The notes under the pieces are model-generated. The model had not been told where the DNA came from, ran no database searches, and saw only the letters and a list, made by a program, of their open reading frames with translations. A program made the translations under genes and the position numbers. DNA of 64,000 nucleotides from Gammaproteobacteria bacterium (GTDB lineage Bacteria > Pseudomonadota > Gammaproteobacteria > Arenicellales > UBA868), in assembly GCA_022451485.1 (NCBI GenBank), contig JAKUQS010000012.1, positions 1 through 64,000 on the forward strand, given 5' to 3'. Positions within the stretch are counted from its first letter, which is position 1. Each line of letters opens with the position of its first letter. Positions 1 through 8,690 of this stretch are shown in pieces.

Positions 1-1
1 A

Positions 2-1054
2 GATCGCCCACTGCTGCTGTTGCTTCATGGCTTCCCGGAACTGGCCTACAGTTGGCGAAAAGTCATGCTGCCACTTGCTGCTGCGGGTTTTCATGTGGTC
101 GCACCTGACCAACGCGGATACGGCGAAACGCGCGGCTGGGACAACCGCTACGAAGGGGATCTTGCGTCGTTCCGCTTCCTGAATCTGGTGCAAGACATGC
201 TGGGTTTGGTTTGGGCGCTAGGGTACCCAACGGTGAGGGCCGTCGTTGGACACGACTTTGGCTCATCCGTCGCCGGCTGCTGTGCGCTGATCCGGCCAGA
301 TATTTTCCGTTCAGTCGTCATGATGAGCGCGCCCTTCACAGGCGCTCCTGCGTTTGTGAATGACGAGGGCAATAAGGACCCACGTCTCCCCTCCACCCCT
401 GCAACGAAAGGCAAAGACATTCACGCGGCACTGGCGGAGTTAACCCCGCCGCGCAAGCACTACCAGTGGTATTACTCAACGCCTGACGCCAATCCCAATA
501 TGTGGCGCAGCGCGGACGGTGTCCACGCGTTTCTGCGAGCCTACTATCATCACAAGAGCGCTGACTGGGAACTAAACCAACCCTTTGAACTTAATGCATG
601 GCGAGCGGAAGACCTGGCACAACTGCCGCGCTACTACATTATGGATCTTAACAAGGGAATGGCAGAAACCGTCGCGCCGGAGATGCCATCCGCCCGGCAC
701 ATTGAATCGTGCAGGTGGCTGACAGAAAACGAACTGTCTCACTACAGCCGAATCTACGAAGCGACCGGATTCCAGGGCGGGCTACAGTGGTATCGGTGTG
801 TAACTCGGGGTGACAATGCCCGTGATCTCCGTGTGTTTTCGCGTCAAACCATTAACGTACCCAGCTGCTTCATCTCCGGACGACAGGACTGGGGGGTTTT
901 CCAAAAACCAGGCGACTTCGCAAAAATGCAACACGACACCTGTACCGATCTGCGTGGCTGTCATCTGGTCGAAGAAGCCGGGCACTGGGTACAGCAGGAA
1001 CAGCCTGACGCCGTGGCGGCTCATCTCATCGAGTTTCTGAACTCAACAGCCTGA
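2..1054 (+). CDS. Epoxide hydrolase-like alpha/beta hydrolase, 5'-truncated by the window edge
   Basis: The reading frame is open from base 2, so the true start lies before the window and about 350 residues are visible. The oxyanion-hole motif HGFPE is encoded near base 26. The nucleophile elbow reads GHDFGS, with Asp as nucleophile, as in epoxide hydrolases and haloalkane or fluoroacetate dehalogenases rather than Ser esterases. The catalytic His is probably in EAGHW near the C-terminus. It hydrolyses an epoxide or halo-carbon ester intermediate in the cytoplasm (family knowledge); the substrate is unknown. A second, related hydrolase follows 38 bases downstream on the same strand, so the two may be co-transcribed. 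Confidence 0.85.
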   Translation, partial: DRPLLLLLHGFPELAYSWRKVMLPLAAAGFHVVAPDQRGYGETRGWDNRYEGDLASFRFLNLVQDMLGLVWALGYPTVRAVVGHDFGSSVAGCCALIRPDIFRSVVMMSAPFTGAPAFVNDEGNKDPRLPSTPATKGKDIHAALAELTPPRKHYQWYYSTPDANPNMWRSADGVHAFLRAYYHHKSADWELNQPFELNAWRAEDLAQLPRYYIMDLNKGMAETVAPEMPSARHIESCRWLTENELSHYSRIYEATGFQGGLQWYRCVTRGDNARDLRVFSRQTINVPSCFISGRQDWGVFQKPGDFAKMQHDTCTDLRGCHLVEEAGHWVQQEQPDAVAAHLIEFLNSTA

Positions 1055-1092
1055 GTCCAACACCATCCAGACCGACACCGTAGAACATCACC

Positions 1093-1950
1093 ATGCCCCA
1101 TCAAGCATTCACACACCACTTTGCCAACTTAACCGACCTCAAAATGCATTATGTGACCTGCGGCGAAGGCCCAGCGCTAGTGCTGCTGCACGGGTTTCCC
1201 CAAACCTGGTATGAGTGGCGTCATATCATGCCGGCCCTTTCCGAACACTACCGAGTGATCGCGCCAGATCTCCGAGGATTAGGTGACTCCACACGACCCT
1301 TTGCGGGTTACGACAAACGCACTGTCGCGGGCGACATCTGGCAACTGGTTCATGGACACCTAGGCTACCAACAATTTTTTCTGGTCGGTCATGACTGGGG
1401 CGGCCCAACTGCCTTCTCTCTCGCTGCCCAGCATCGCGACGCAGTCGAAAAACTTTGCATTCTGGACGTGGCTATCCCCGGCGATGGCAATCCTGACATC
1501 AGCCAAGGTGGCAAGCGCTGGCATCACCACTTCCACGGCACACCGGATCTACCCGAGGCCCTGGTCGCGGGGCGAGAACGCCTTTACATCTCCTGGTTCT
1601 TTGCAAATTACGGCCATCGACCTGATGCCATTGCAGAGGATGACATCAACGAATACGCGCGCACCTACTCACAGCCCGGCGCCATGCGCGCGGGTTTCAA
1701 CTATTATCGTGCGATTGCGAGGGATATCGCAGACAACCGGGCCATGATTGACAACGATGGCAAACTGGCCATGCCGGTGCTCGCTCTCGGCGGTGCCGAG
1801 AGTTGGGGGCGTCGGTTGGAAACAATGCAATCACTCGAGCGGGTTGCGCACCAGGTGGAAGGCGGACAGATAGAAAATTCCGGACACTGGATTCCAGAGG
1901 AACAACCTGTGGAGGTCACTCGTCAGTTACTTCAGTTTCTGGCTCAATAA
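1093..1950 (+). CDS. Epoxide hydrolase-like alpha/beta hydrolase
   Basis: This is a complete 285-residue alpha/beta hydrolase. HGFPQ (33-37) is the oxyanion-hole loop, GHDWGG carries the Asp nucleophile (D101) and SGHW supplies His265. Cap-domain tyrosines (Y165, Y204/205) fit the acid pair that polarises an epoxide, and the cap segment PDLPEALVAGRER is typical of soluble epoxide hydrolases. Fluoroacetate dehalogenase is a close alternative because it shares the Asp-His core. It follows the truncated hydrolase at the window start at 38 bases, and a convergent gluconokinase gene lies downstream. The tandem paralogues suggest two substrates or enantiomers (inference). Confidence 0.85.
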   Translation: MPHQAFTHHFANLTDLKMHYVTCGEGPALVLLHGFPQTWYEWRHIMPALSEHYRVIAPDLRGLGDSTRPFAGYDKRTVAGDIWQLVHGHLGYQQFFLVGHDWGGPTAFSLAAQHRDAVEKLCILDVAIPGDGNPDISQGGKRWHHHFHGTPDLPEALVAGRERLYISWFFANYGHRPDAIAEDDINEYARTYSQPGAMRAGFNYYRAIARDIADNRAMIDNDGKLAMPVLALGGAESWGRRLETMQSLERVAHQVEGGQIENSGHWIPEEQPVEVTRQLLQFLAQ

Positions 1951-2034
1951 ATAGTTGACCATCGCCAAAAACACATCCATCCACCTCCACAAGGCAGGCC
2001 GGCGCACCACGGTTTTTGCAAGATCAGTATCGTC

Positions 2035-2559
2035 TTAAAGCTTAAGCTCCCGCCAGATGGTACTTCCAATCTCATTTGGTGATGCCTCGATATTCACAAC
2101 AGTTGCTCGACTCGGTTCCTCAAGCGCCTCGAACTGGCTCTTCAGTAATGACGCTTTCATAAAATGACTTTGGCGCATATGCATTCTTCGTAGGATGGTG
2201 TCGTAATCTCCCTTGAGGTAAACAAAATGCACGCACGCGCTATCTACACGCAGCACCCGCCGGTAGGCCTGCTTTAACGCCGAACAGGCCATGACCATCG
2301 GTTGTTTGTTGTGAATGTGCTCGTGAATCTTTCCAGCCAGAATCTCCAACCACGGCCAGCGATCTTCATCTGTCAACGCTTCTCCAACCGCCATTTTCCT
2401 GACATTGGCCGGGGGATGAAAATCATCGGCATCCAAAAACGAGCAACCCAGCTTAGCGGATAGCCATTCACCAATGGTTGTTTTACCGGAACCACTGACT
2501 CCCATGACAATAAGGATAAATGGCAAGTCCTCTGACGTGCTCGAGTCGATCCGCATCAT
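2035..2559 (-). CDS. gntK: Gluconokinase
   Basis: Phosphorylates D-gluconate to 6-phosphogluconate, feeding the Entner-Doudoroff or pentose phosphate routes. The P-loop GVSGSGKTT lies near residues 20-28, followed by the family-specific DADDFHPPANVRKM segment (substrate site) and EDRWPWL; CSALK is also conserved. About 174 residues matches the usual gluconokinase length. I start it at the ATG ending at 2559; an upstream TTG in frame is weaker, and no strong ribosome site is visible for either. It lies just downstream of the monooxygenase gene on the same strand, with no gluconate transporter or dehydrogenase nearby, so its link to the neighbours is unclear. Confidence 0.9.
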   Translation of the reverse strand: MMRIDSSTSEDLPFILIVMGVSGSGKTTIGEWLSAKLGCSFLDADDFHPPANVRKMAVGEALTDEDRWPWLEILAGKIHEHIHNKQPMVMACSALKQAYRRVLRVDSACVHFVYLKGDYDTILRRMHMRQSHFMKASLLKSQFEALEEPSRATVVNIEASPNEIGSTIWRELKL

Positions 2560-2608
2560 CGAACAGTCTGGCAAAACGTGTTAGTTAAGGCGCCTGTTAA
2601 GCACGCCA

Positions 2609-4297
2609 TCAGGCGGATACAGAACCGAGCGCAAACCCCGTGTAACCGTTGGCCGCAATCTCATTGCATTTTTCCACGTAAATCGGAAAACCACCGACAT
2701 AAGGCATGAAAACCCGCGGCTTGCCTTCAATATTGCCACCGATATACCAGGACGTGCATGAGCTGCGAATATGATCATTCGCAACTTCATTATTGTGGGC
2801 AACCCATGCGGCCTCAGCATCCGGCGTCGCTTCGATCTCAGGAATATCTCTCTCGCGAAGGTACTCGAGACAGACCACCACCCAGTCAACATGCTGTTCA
2901 ATGGACTGCAACATGTTAGTCAGCACTGAGGGGCTGCCCGGTCCCGTGATCGTAAAAAGGTTTGGGAATCCAGCAATACCAAGACCCAAATAACTTGTGG
3001 GACCTTCGGCCCACTTGTCACGCAGACTAACTCCCCTGCGCCCTCGAATATCAATGTTCAACAAAGTACCCGTCATGGCATCAAATCCGGTCGCCGTAAT
3101 TAACGAATCTAACGGGTACTCACAGCCCAGAGCGCGCACACCATTGGGTGTGATGCGCTCGATCGGTGATCGACTAACATCCACCAATGTCACGTTGGTG
3201 CGGTTATAAGTCTCGTAATAGCCCGTGTCGACTGCCAGGCGCTTGCAGCCAAAGGTGTAGGTTGGCATCAATGCTTTGGCGACGACGGGGTCATGCACCG
3301 TTTCACCAATCTTCTGCCGCACAAACTTTGCAGCAGTCTCATTCGCTTGCCGATCGCTAACCAAATCAATGAATGCACCCTGAAATGGCACGCCGCCACT
3401 TTGCCACCTCGCCTCAAATTCCCTCTGGCGCTCGCTCTCACTCACATCCAATGCGCTTTGCCTATTTGGCGTAAAGGCCAGTGCCGCAAACATATTGCGC
3501 GCGCGCTCTCGAAGACCTGCGTAGTCAGCCTTGATCTCGTCGATAGTTAGATCAACATCAAAACCGTAAGCTCTTCGACCGGAATGACGAGTTTTGGGAT
3601 CACTTCGCAGATAACGATTACGCGCAGGCACGGTGTAGTGTGGAGTGCGCTGAAATACATACAGGTGCGCCGCCCGCTCAGCAATCACGGGAATGGACTG
3701 TATGGCAGAAGAACCGGTGCCGATAATTCCCACTTGTTGGCCAGTGAAATCGACCGCCTCGTGTGGCCATTCGCCCGTGTGATAGACATTACCTGTAAAT
3801 GTCCCGAGACCGTCGAAATGAGGCGTGTTGGTCGTCGATAAACAGCCCGTCGCCATGATGCAAAAAATCGCTGAGATGGGTGGGCCATCCTTGGTTTTAA
3901 TCCACCAGCGCTGAGCACTTTCGTCATATGTTGCGGATAAGACATCCGTGTTGAACTGAATATCACAACGAAGGTCAAAACGATCTGTCACGTGATTTGC
4001 ATACCTCAGGATTTCGGGCTGAGTAGCGTATTGTTCGGTCCACACCCACTCCTGCTCGAGTTCCGGGGAAAAACTGTAGGCATACTGCATGCTTTCAACG
4101 TCGCAGCGGGCGCCCGGATACCGATTCCAGTACCAGGTACCACCCACATCGCTGGCCCGTTCCAGTACACGCGCCGTGAATCCTGCACCGCGCAAGCGGT
4201 GCAACATATAGAGCCCAGAAAATCCCGCCCCAACAATGACGACATCGTATTCGGCAGACGGAGTTTTGCCTGGGGTAATAGTGCGTGCGGTCATCAT
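2609..4297 (-). CDS. Baeyer-Villiger-type flavin monooxygenase
   Basis: A 562-residue class B flavoprotein monooxygenase. The first Rossmann motif GAGFSG (23-28) binds FAD; the second GTGSSA (about 193-198) binds NADPH. The Baeyer-Villiger fingerprint FxGxxxHxxxW is present at 167-177, with F167, G169, H173 and W177. These enzymes insert oxygen next to a ketone to give an ester or lactone (cyclohexanone or phenylacetone monooxygenase relatives). The substrate cannot be deduced from sequence; a cyclic ketone would suit the alicyclic acid genes 35 kb away, but that is inference. It starts with tandem ATG codons and lies upstream of gluconokinase, 49 bases apart. Confidence 0.88.
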   Translation of the reverse strand: MMTARTITPGKTPSAEYDVVIVGAGFSGLYMLHRLRGAGFTARVLERASDVGGTWYWNRYPGARCDVESMQYAYSFSPELEQEWVWTEQYATQPEILRYANHVTDRFDLRCDIQFNTDVLSATYDESAQRWWIKTKDGPPISAIFCIMATGCLSTTNTPHFDGLGTFTGNVYHTGEWPHEAVDFTGQQVGIIGTGSSAIQSIPVIAERAAHLYVFQRTPHYTVPARNRYLRSDPKTRHSGRRAYGFDVDLTIDEIKADYAGLRERARNMFAALAFTPNRQSALDVSESERQREFEARWQSGGVPFQGAFIDLVSDRQANETAAKFVRQKIGETVHDPVVAKALMPTYTFGCKRLAVDTGYYETYNRTNVTLVDVSRSPIERITPNGVRALGCEYPLDSLITATGFDAMTGTLLNIDIRGRRGVSLRDKWAEGPTSYLGLGIAGFPNLFTITGPGSPSVLTNMLQSIEQHVDWVVVCLEYLRERDIPEIEATPDAEAAWVAHNNEVANDHIRSSCTSWYIGGNIEGKPRVFMPYVGGFPIYVEKCNEIAANGYTGFALGSVSA

Positions 4298-4390
4298 TTC
4301 GAAACAACGTCAATACTTGATATCAGTATAACCAAAACACTTAGCCGTGCAGGGGTGACTGAAGGTCTTCATTTATTGCATTATCACGCC

Positions 4391-4984
4391 ATGCCACTTT
4401 ACCTAACCCGCCATGGTCAGACCGACTGGAACCTCCAGCGTCGCTGGCAATCGAGAACAGATACACCGCTCAATGACACTGGCTATCGACAAGCAGGCGC
4501 GATGCAGAGTGAACTCCGCCGACGCAACCTTATCTTTAGCCGTGTTATCTGTTCGCCACTCAGTCGCGCACAAGAAACCACTCGAATCATTCTCGATGGC
4601 TCGACCAACACGGTTGAAACTAATGAGGCACTGTTGGAAATCAACCTAGGGGACTACGAAGGCCGTTTTGAAGCCGACCTTCGAGAAGAAATCGGGCCAG
4701 CATATGATGAATGGCGAAAAACCCGGCATCGCGAGGCAGCACCAGGCGGTGAGAGCATTTACGATGTCGCCACTCGAATTGGGCCCGTACTCGACTCTGT
4801 CCGCGACGAAGCCGGGGCAGTTCTCATCGTTGCACACGGCGGTGTCCATATGGCGATCAAAGCGGAACTTTCACAGTGTTTCAGTGTGGATTGCCTCGAT
4901 GAATTTCATCAGGACAACAACCAGATCGATGTCTGGACCACCGATCCGCCAATGCGGCTCGAACGAATCGAGGTCCAAACTTAA
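4391..4984 (+). CDS. Histidine phosphatase (phosphoglycerate mutase-like)
   Basis: A 197-residue histidine phosphatase. The N-terminal LTRHGQTDWN holds the phospho-accepting His, and VAHGGVH near residue 155 carries the second active-site His; NEALLEINLGDYEG fits the acid/base Glu region. Such proteins act as cofactor-dependent mutases, sugar phosphatases or alpha-ribazole phosphatases; which one is not visible. I placed the start at the ATG directly before the RHG motif, because the longer open frame upstream lies antisense to the monooxygenase gene. It is divergent from that gene and convergent with the transferase downstream. Confidence 0.85.
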   Translation: MPLYLTRHGQTDWNLQRRWQSRTDTPLNDTGYRQAGAMQSELRRRNLIFSRVICSPLSRAQETTRIILDGSTNTVETNEALLEINLGDYEGRFEADLREEIGPAYDEWRKTRHREAAPGGESIYDVATRIGPVLDSVRDEAGAVLIVAHGGVHMAIKAELSQCFSVDCLDEFHQDNNQIDVWTTDPPMRLERIEVQT

Positions 4985-5002
4985 ACGCATTAACTCCTGA
5001 CG

Positions 5003-5728
5003 TCAGTCAGTGGCACCGCCTTGGCTGGATTGTGTCTTGCCATACAGGATTTCCCAGGCTTTATCCGAGTGGGCAGCCGATTGACGCGACTGATCTGCCA
5101 GCGTTTCGAGAGCCGCCAACACCTGCGGTCGTTGCCAAATCTGGTCACGCCAGCGCTCAACATTAGGATACCGACTAATATCTACACCCTGTTTATCTGG
5201 GTTGCGTAGCCACGGCATGATCGCCATATCCGCTATGGTGTACTCGCCGGCCGCTATCCACTCAGCCTCTTGCAGCCGTCGATCCATCACCCCGTAAACT
5301 CGATTACTCTCGTTAACATAACGGTCGATACCGTACTGAATCTTTTCTCGTTCGATCCGTTCAGGTGCGTAGGCATTGAAGTGATGCGCCTGGCCCAGCA
5401 TGGGTCCAACGGTCCCCATCTGAAACATTAGCCATTGCCAGACGTCAACCCTCGCATGCGCCTCTTGGGGCATGAAGCGATGGGTCTTCTCTGCCAGATA
5501 GAGCAGAATCGCTGCCGATTCGAATACTGAAATCGATTTACCATCAGGACCGTCTTGGTCAACAATGGCGGGCATTTTGTTGTTCGGACTAATCTTCAGA
5601 AATTCCGGTTTGAACTGATCTCCTGCCTGAATGTTGATCGGGTGGATATTGTGTTCCAATTCGGTTTCATGAAGCATGATGTGGACCTTGTGTCCATTCG
5701 GTGTTGGCCAGGTGTAGACGTCAATCAT
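5003..5728 (-). CDS. Glutathione S-transferase, Nu-class (YfcG/YghU-like)
   Basis: A two-domain glutathione transferase of about 241 residues. The N-terminal thioredoxin-fold half contains the start of strand 1 followed by TPNG at the catalytic turn, the cis-proline motif MPAIVD, and FESAAILLYLAEK, whose Glu-Ser binds the gamma-glutamyl part of glutathione. The C-terminal helical half has the conserved IADMAIMPW capping motif. YfcG/YghU-type enzymes bind two glutathiones and act as disulfide-bond reductases or peroxidases. The ATG ending at 5728 has AGGGG upstream at 11 bases; the frame extends 26 codons further but lacks a good site. Convergent with the phosphatase gene. Confidence 0.88.
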   Translation of the reverse strand: MIDVYTWPTPNGHKVHIMLHETELEHNIHPINIQAGDQFKPEFLKISPNNKMPAIVDQDGPDGKSISVFESAAILLYLAEKTHRFMPQEAHARVDVWQWLMFQMGTVGPMLGQAHHFNAYAPERIEREKIQYGIDRYVNESNRVYGVMDRRLQEAEWIAAGEYTIADMAIMPWLRNPDKQGVDISRYPNVERWRDQIWQRPQVLAALETLADQSRQSAAHSDKAWEILYGKTQSSQGGATD

Positions 5729-5885
5729 GAAATTCAGTTCCCCTGTTAGCATGTCTTTTGAGCCACCACCCGGACCATAAGGGCCGGTCGTCAGAATGGC
5801 GGTCAATATTGTAGGCTCTCATTATGCACCGTTGCCTGGCGCCTCATGAATAATGGACACCACCTGCTCGAAAATGGAGGACTGA

Positions 5886-7199
5886 CCCTCGCCTGACTAT
5901 CCAACAACGCCGCAGGGCTACCACGTCACTGAACAGTTTCAGGAAGTTCTCAATCTCTTAGCCGTCGAATGTCCGCCTGTCGTTTTCGTCACTGGCTCCG
6001 CCGGCACTGGAAAATCGACTTTGATCGATGTGCTACGCCACGAGCTCGACCGCAACCTGGTCGTGCTCGCCCCCACTGGCGTTGCTGCGCTTAATGTGGG
6101 CGGCCAGACCATCCACTCATTCTTCCAGTTACCACCCGGACCACAACCCATAGGCAAAAAACTGCAGGGGGTATCGCGGGATGTCATCGCAAAGATGGAC
6201 ATTTTGATCATTGATGAAGTTTCCATGGTGCGTGCGGATCTTCTGGATGCAATTGATGAATCACTCCGCACAAACACCGGAAAAACCGGCGTGCCGTTCG
6301 GAGGAAAAACGGTATTACTGATTGGTGACATGCACCAGTTGCCTCCTGTCATTAGCGGAGGTGAGGAGGCACGACTCTTTGAAGAGGTTTATGAATCACC
6401 CTATTTCTTCAGCGCCTACTGCTTGCAAAGACTGCCTCTAGTCACTCGCATACTGACTCAATCTTTCCGGCAGGCTGATGAAGAGTTTGTTGGGATTTTG
6501 AATGATCTTCGTGTGGGTGCAAACCTTGAATCGACAGTCAAGGAACTGAATAACTGCGTTAACGAAACGCTCGATGAAGACGAATCGATGCTGATACTCA
6601 CAGCAGTCAATGCCCGTGCGCGGCGATTCAACGAACAACAACTCGATTCGCTGCCCGGAGATGCCTGGTCTTATGTGGGAGAGATTGACGGTGAGTGGAA
6701 AGATACTGCGGCGCAGCTCCCCTCTCCCAGCGACTTACGCCTAAAACAAAATGCACAGGTGATGTTCACTAAAAACGGATTCGACTGGGTCAATGGCACC
6801 ATTGGCAGAATCGTGGATCTTGATGACACGACCATTGAAGTGGAACTGTTGTCCGAGCCTCAGCGTGGCTCGGTCGTCGTCGTCGAACGAGAGTCTTGGG
6901 AACGCTACCGTTATAACTGGGACGCAGACAAGCTTCGCGTTAAGGCAGAAGTTATCGGCACCTATACCCAGTTTCCTTTCATCCTCGCCTGGGCCGTCAC
7001 CGTTCACAAAGCCCAGGGCCTGACCCTCGACCGCATACGGATTGATCTTGGCCGAGGCATGTTCGCCCCAGGCCAAGCTTATGTGGCACTAAGCCGTTGC
7101 CGCACTCTGGATGGCATCAGCTTTAATCGACCTCTTAGCATTGCTGACATCAAATGTGATCCGGTAATCCAAACATTCTACGAGATGCTTACTCACTAG
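5886..7199 (+). CDS. Pif1-family DNA helicase with no visible start codon
   Basis: A bacterial Pif1-type superfamily 1B helicase with all motifs in order: Walker A GSAGTGKST, Ia (APTGVAAL, then TIHSFF), Walker B IIDEVSM, motif III GDMHQLPPV, motif IV LTQSFRQ, motif V VTVHKAQG and motif VI YVALSRCR. It would unwind DNA 5' to 3' (family knowledge). The frame opens after a TGA at 5883, but no ATG, GTG or TTG occurs before Walker A; the first TTG (6021) lies just after it and would delete the ATP site. An ATG at 5853 is in the same frame but blocked by that TGA. So the gene is broken, frameshifted, mis-sequenced or uses an unusual start. The coordinates give the open frame. Confidence 0.8.
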   Translation, partial: PSPDYPTTPQGYHVTEQFQEVLNLLAVECPPVVFVTGSAGTGKSTLIDVLRHELDRNLVVLAPTGVAALNVGGQTIHSFFQLPPGPQPIGKKLQGVSRDVIAKMDILIIDEVSMVRADLLDAIDESLRTNTGKTGVPFGGKTVLLIGDMHQLPPVISGGEEARLFEEVYESPYFFSAYCLQRLPLVTRILTQSFRQADEEFVGILNDLRVGANLESTVKELNNCVNETLDEDESMLILTAVNARARRFNEQQLDSLPGDAWSYVGEIDGEWKDTAAQLPSPSDLRLKQNAQVMFTKNGFDWVNGTIGRIVDLDDTTIEVELLSEPQRGSVVVVERESWERYRYNWDADKLRVKAEVIGTYTQFPFILAWAVTVHKAQGLTLDRIRIDLGRGMFAPGQAYVALSRCRTLDGISFNRPLSIADIKCDPVIQTFYEMLTH

Positions 7200-7996
7200 C
7201 CATTGCCATCAGTAAAATACTTCAGAGCAAACTGCTTGGCATTGGGACGGTATCGCCAAATCCAGCGACTGAAGTCGGGTCGCACTTTGCTGCACAACGC
7301 CTCCCGACTCTCACACGATGCCAACAGCTCCCGAATCTGGCCAGCCGTGTTGACCACTTCCTGTACCCAACGATTCCGCTCCACTACGCGATAAGACTTC
7401 ATTCCCTGCGGCGTAATGTAATCCACAACGGCTTTAGGCCATTCGCCAGTTTCCTGACGAATGGCCATAGCGTAAGCCACAACCTGAAACGCATGATCTT
7501 CGACAATTTCCCAACGGGGTCGAGCCGAACTTTTCAATTCTCTAACCTCCGATGGGTAGTGCAAATCGATAAATCCGATCACCGGGACTTCAATGTCCGT
7601 GAGCATCAATCGAATGGGATGCTGATAGGAAAGCGGACTTTTCCAATCAGAAATCACTGAGTGACAGTGCGTCATGCACTTCACCACAATTTCTCGCTCC
7701 TTGCGAATCGCCGCCTTTGAATAAGACTCCTCGGTCTCTGCAATCAATGCGTCATATTTTTCAGTAGCAAGATTTACCGCACCCTCACAACTCGTCGTCC
7801 CAGACTCCGCAAGTACTTCACCGATCACCTGATCCAACGCCTGGCCGCGATGCATAGCGGGACTACCGGCTTCGCGAATACCGTAAATCAGATAAATCAT
7901 CCCGAGCGCGGGATCGTTTCGAAACTGAAGCATCGACGTCGGCGACAGATGGTCAATATCGAAACGGGCAAAGGGATTATCCACCATGCCAACCAA
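7196..7996 (-). CDS. RecB-like PD-(D/E)XK nuclease family protein
   Basis: A 266-residue protein with the RecB-type nuclease core: GFID (D144), RELK (E153, K155) and QVVAY (Q171, Y175), the QxxxY motif typical of RecB, Cas4 and AddB nucleases. A His in HRGQALD (about 49) fits motif I. No cysteine cluster for an iron-sulfur centre was seen, unlike Cas4. It is convergent with the Pif1 helicase and their stop codons interlock in a shared CTAG. Helicase plus RecB-like nuclease suggests joint DNA repair or end processing, but opposite strands argue against one operon. A possible minus-strand TATAAT lies about 95 bases upstream. Confidence 0.82.
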   Translation of the reverse strand: MVGMVDNPFARFDIDHLSPTSMLQFRNDPALGMIYLIYGIREAGSPAMHRGQALDQVIGEVLAESGTTSCEGAVNLATEKYDALIAETEESYSKAAIRKEREIVVKCMTHCHSVISDWKSPLSYQHPIRLMLTDIEVPVIGFIDLHYPSEVRELKSSARPRWEIVEDHAFQVVAYAMAIRQETGEWPKAVVDYITPQGMKSYRVVERNRWVQEVVNTAGQIRELLASCESREALCSKVRPDFSRWIWRYRPNAKQFALKYFTDGNG

Positions 7997-8282
7997 TCAA
8001 CATATGGGTAGACCTGCCGAAAGCCCGTGTCGATATGGGGCCGGCACTTGGCGGCTGACAGGGGGCAACGCGTTCAGATTCATTCCGCGATTATAGTGGC
8101 CAGAAACCGATCGAGCCTGCCCGACATCCAGATCTACACGCCAGCATCGCCACTCAGCACCCAACGCATGATAAGTTCATCATAACAAAGGATTGATTCC
8201 GCCCACGCGCCCCTTCCACTCCATGACGCCCAATTCGATTACCGCCACCATCAAACACCCAATTAGGGCGATCTTCTAAATC
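7997..8282. promoter_or_regulatory. Divergent intergenic region (nuclease / SnoaL operon)
   Basis: These 286 bases separate two divergent genes and hold no credible coding frame. A perfect TATAAT on the minus strand (plus-strand bases 8090-8095) could be the -10 box of the nuclease gene, but no good -35 hexamer sits 16-18 bases upstream of it. An imperfect inverted repeat, ATGAT and ATCAT around a six-base centre (8168-8183), lies about 100 bases before the SnoaL-like gene and could be an operator. Both are sequence-only guesses. Confidence 0.3.
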
Positions 8283-8690
8283 ATGTCTTATGCGCTTGAA
8301 CGTTGGCACGCGATCTGCGATGAACGCGACCCTGCGGGCCTCAATACTCTGATCGCGGAAAACGCCGTTTTCTTCTCGCCTGTGGTGTATACCCCACAGG
8401 CGGGCAAAGCCAAAGTGATTGGATACCTGAAGGCAGCAGCTGAGATTCTCTTTAATGACAGTTTTCGATATGTGCGCGAGCTGCGTGGAACTAGCGAGGC
8501 TATGCTTGAATTCACAGTCACTATTGAAGGCATCGAAGTCAATGGTATCGACCTGATCCTCTGGAATATGAATCAGGAAATCACCGAATTTCGAGTCTGG
8601 TTACGCCCGCTTAAGGGACTGGAAATAGTCCAGCAACTCATGGCAACCAAACTCAGTGCCCAACGCGATGCAGCACAGAAGACGCAATGA
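8283..8690 (+). CDS. SnoaL-like (NTF2 fold) protein
   Basis: A 135-residue single-domain protein with the pattern of the SnoaL/ketosteroid-isomerase-like NTF2 fold: an N-terminal helix with LERWHAICDERD, then NTLIAENAVFFSPV and a C-terminal strand run ending in EFRVWLRP. Members are isomerases, cyclases, hydratases or non-catalytic binding proteins, and no specific catalytic set can be assigned here. Its stop abuts the start of the racemase-like gene with no gap, and a lyase follows, so these three form a tight operon. It probably acts on the same unknown metabolite (inference). Confidence 0.7.
   Translation: MSYALERWHAICDERDPAGLNTLIAENAVFFSPVVYTPQAGKAKVIGYLKAAAEILFNDSFRYVRELRGTSEAMLEFTVTIEGIEVNGIDLILWNMNQEITEFRVWLRPLKGLEIVQQLMATKLSAQRDAAQKTQ

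Noticed and set aside
4997-5006. Ten-base palindrome CTGACGTCAG between the phosphatase and transferase stops
   Set aside because: No T-run follows on either strand and the gap is only 18 bases, so it is not a convincing terminator; chance palindrome is likely.
7196-7996. Cas4 identity for the RecB-like nuclease
   Set aside because: It lacks the cysteine cluster of Cas4 and no other cas gene or repeat array is present.
7997-8282. Possible small RNA or short gene in the divergent gap
   Set aside because: No frame with a ribosome site and no strong hairpin with a T-run were seen.
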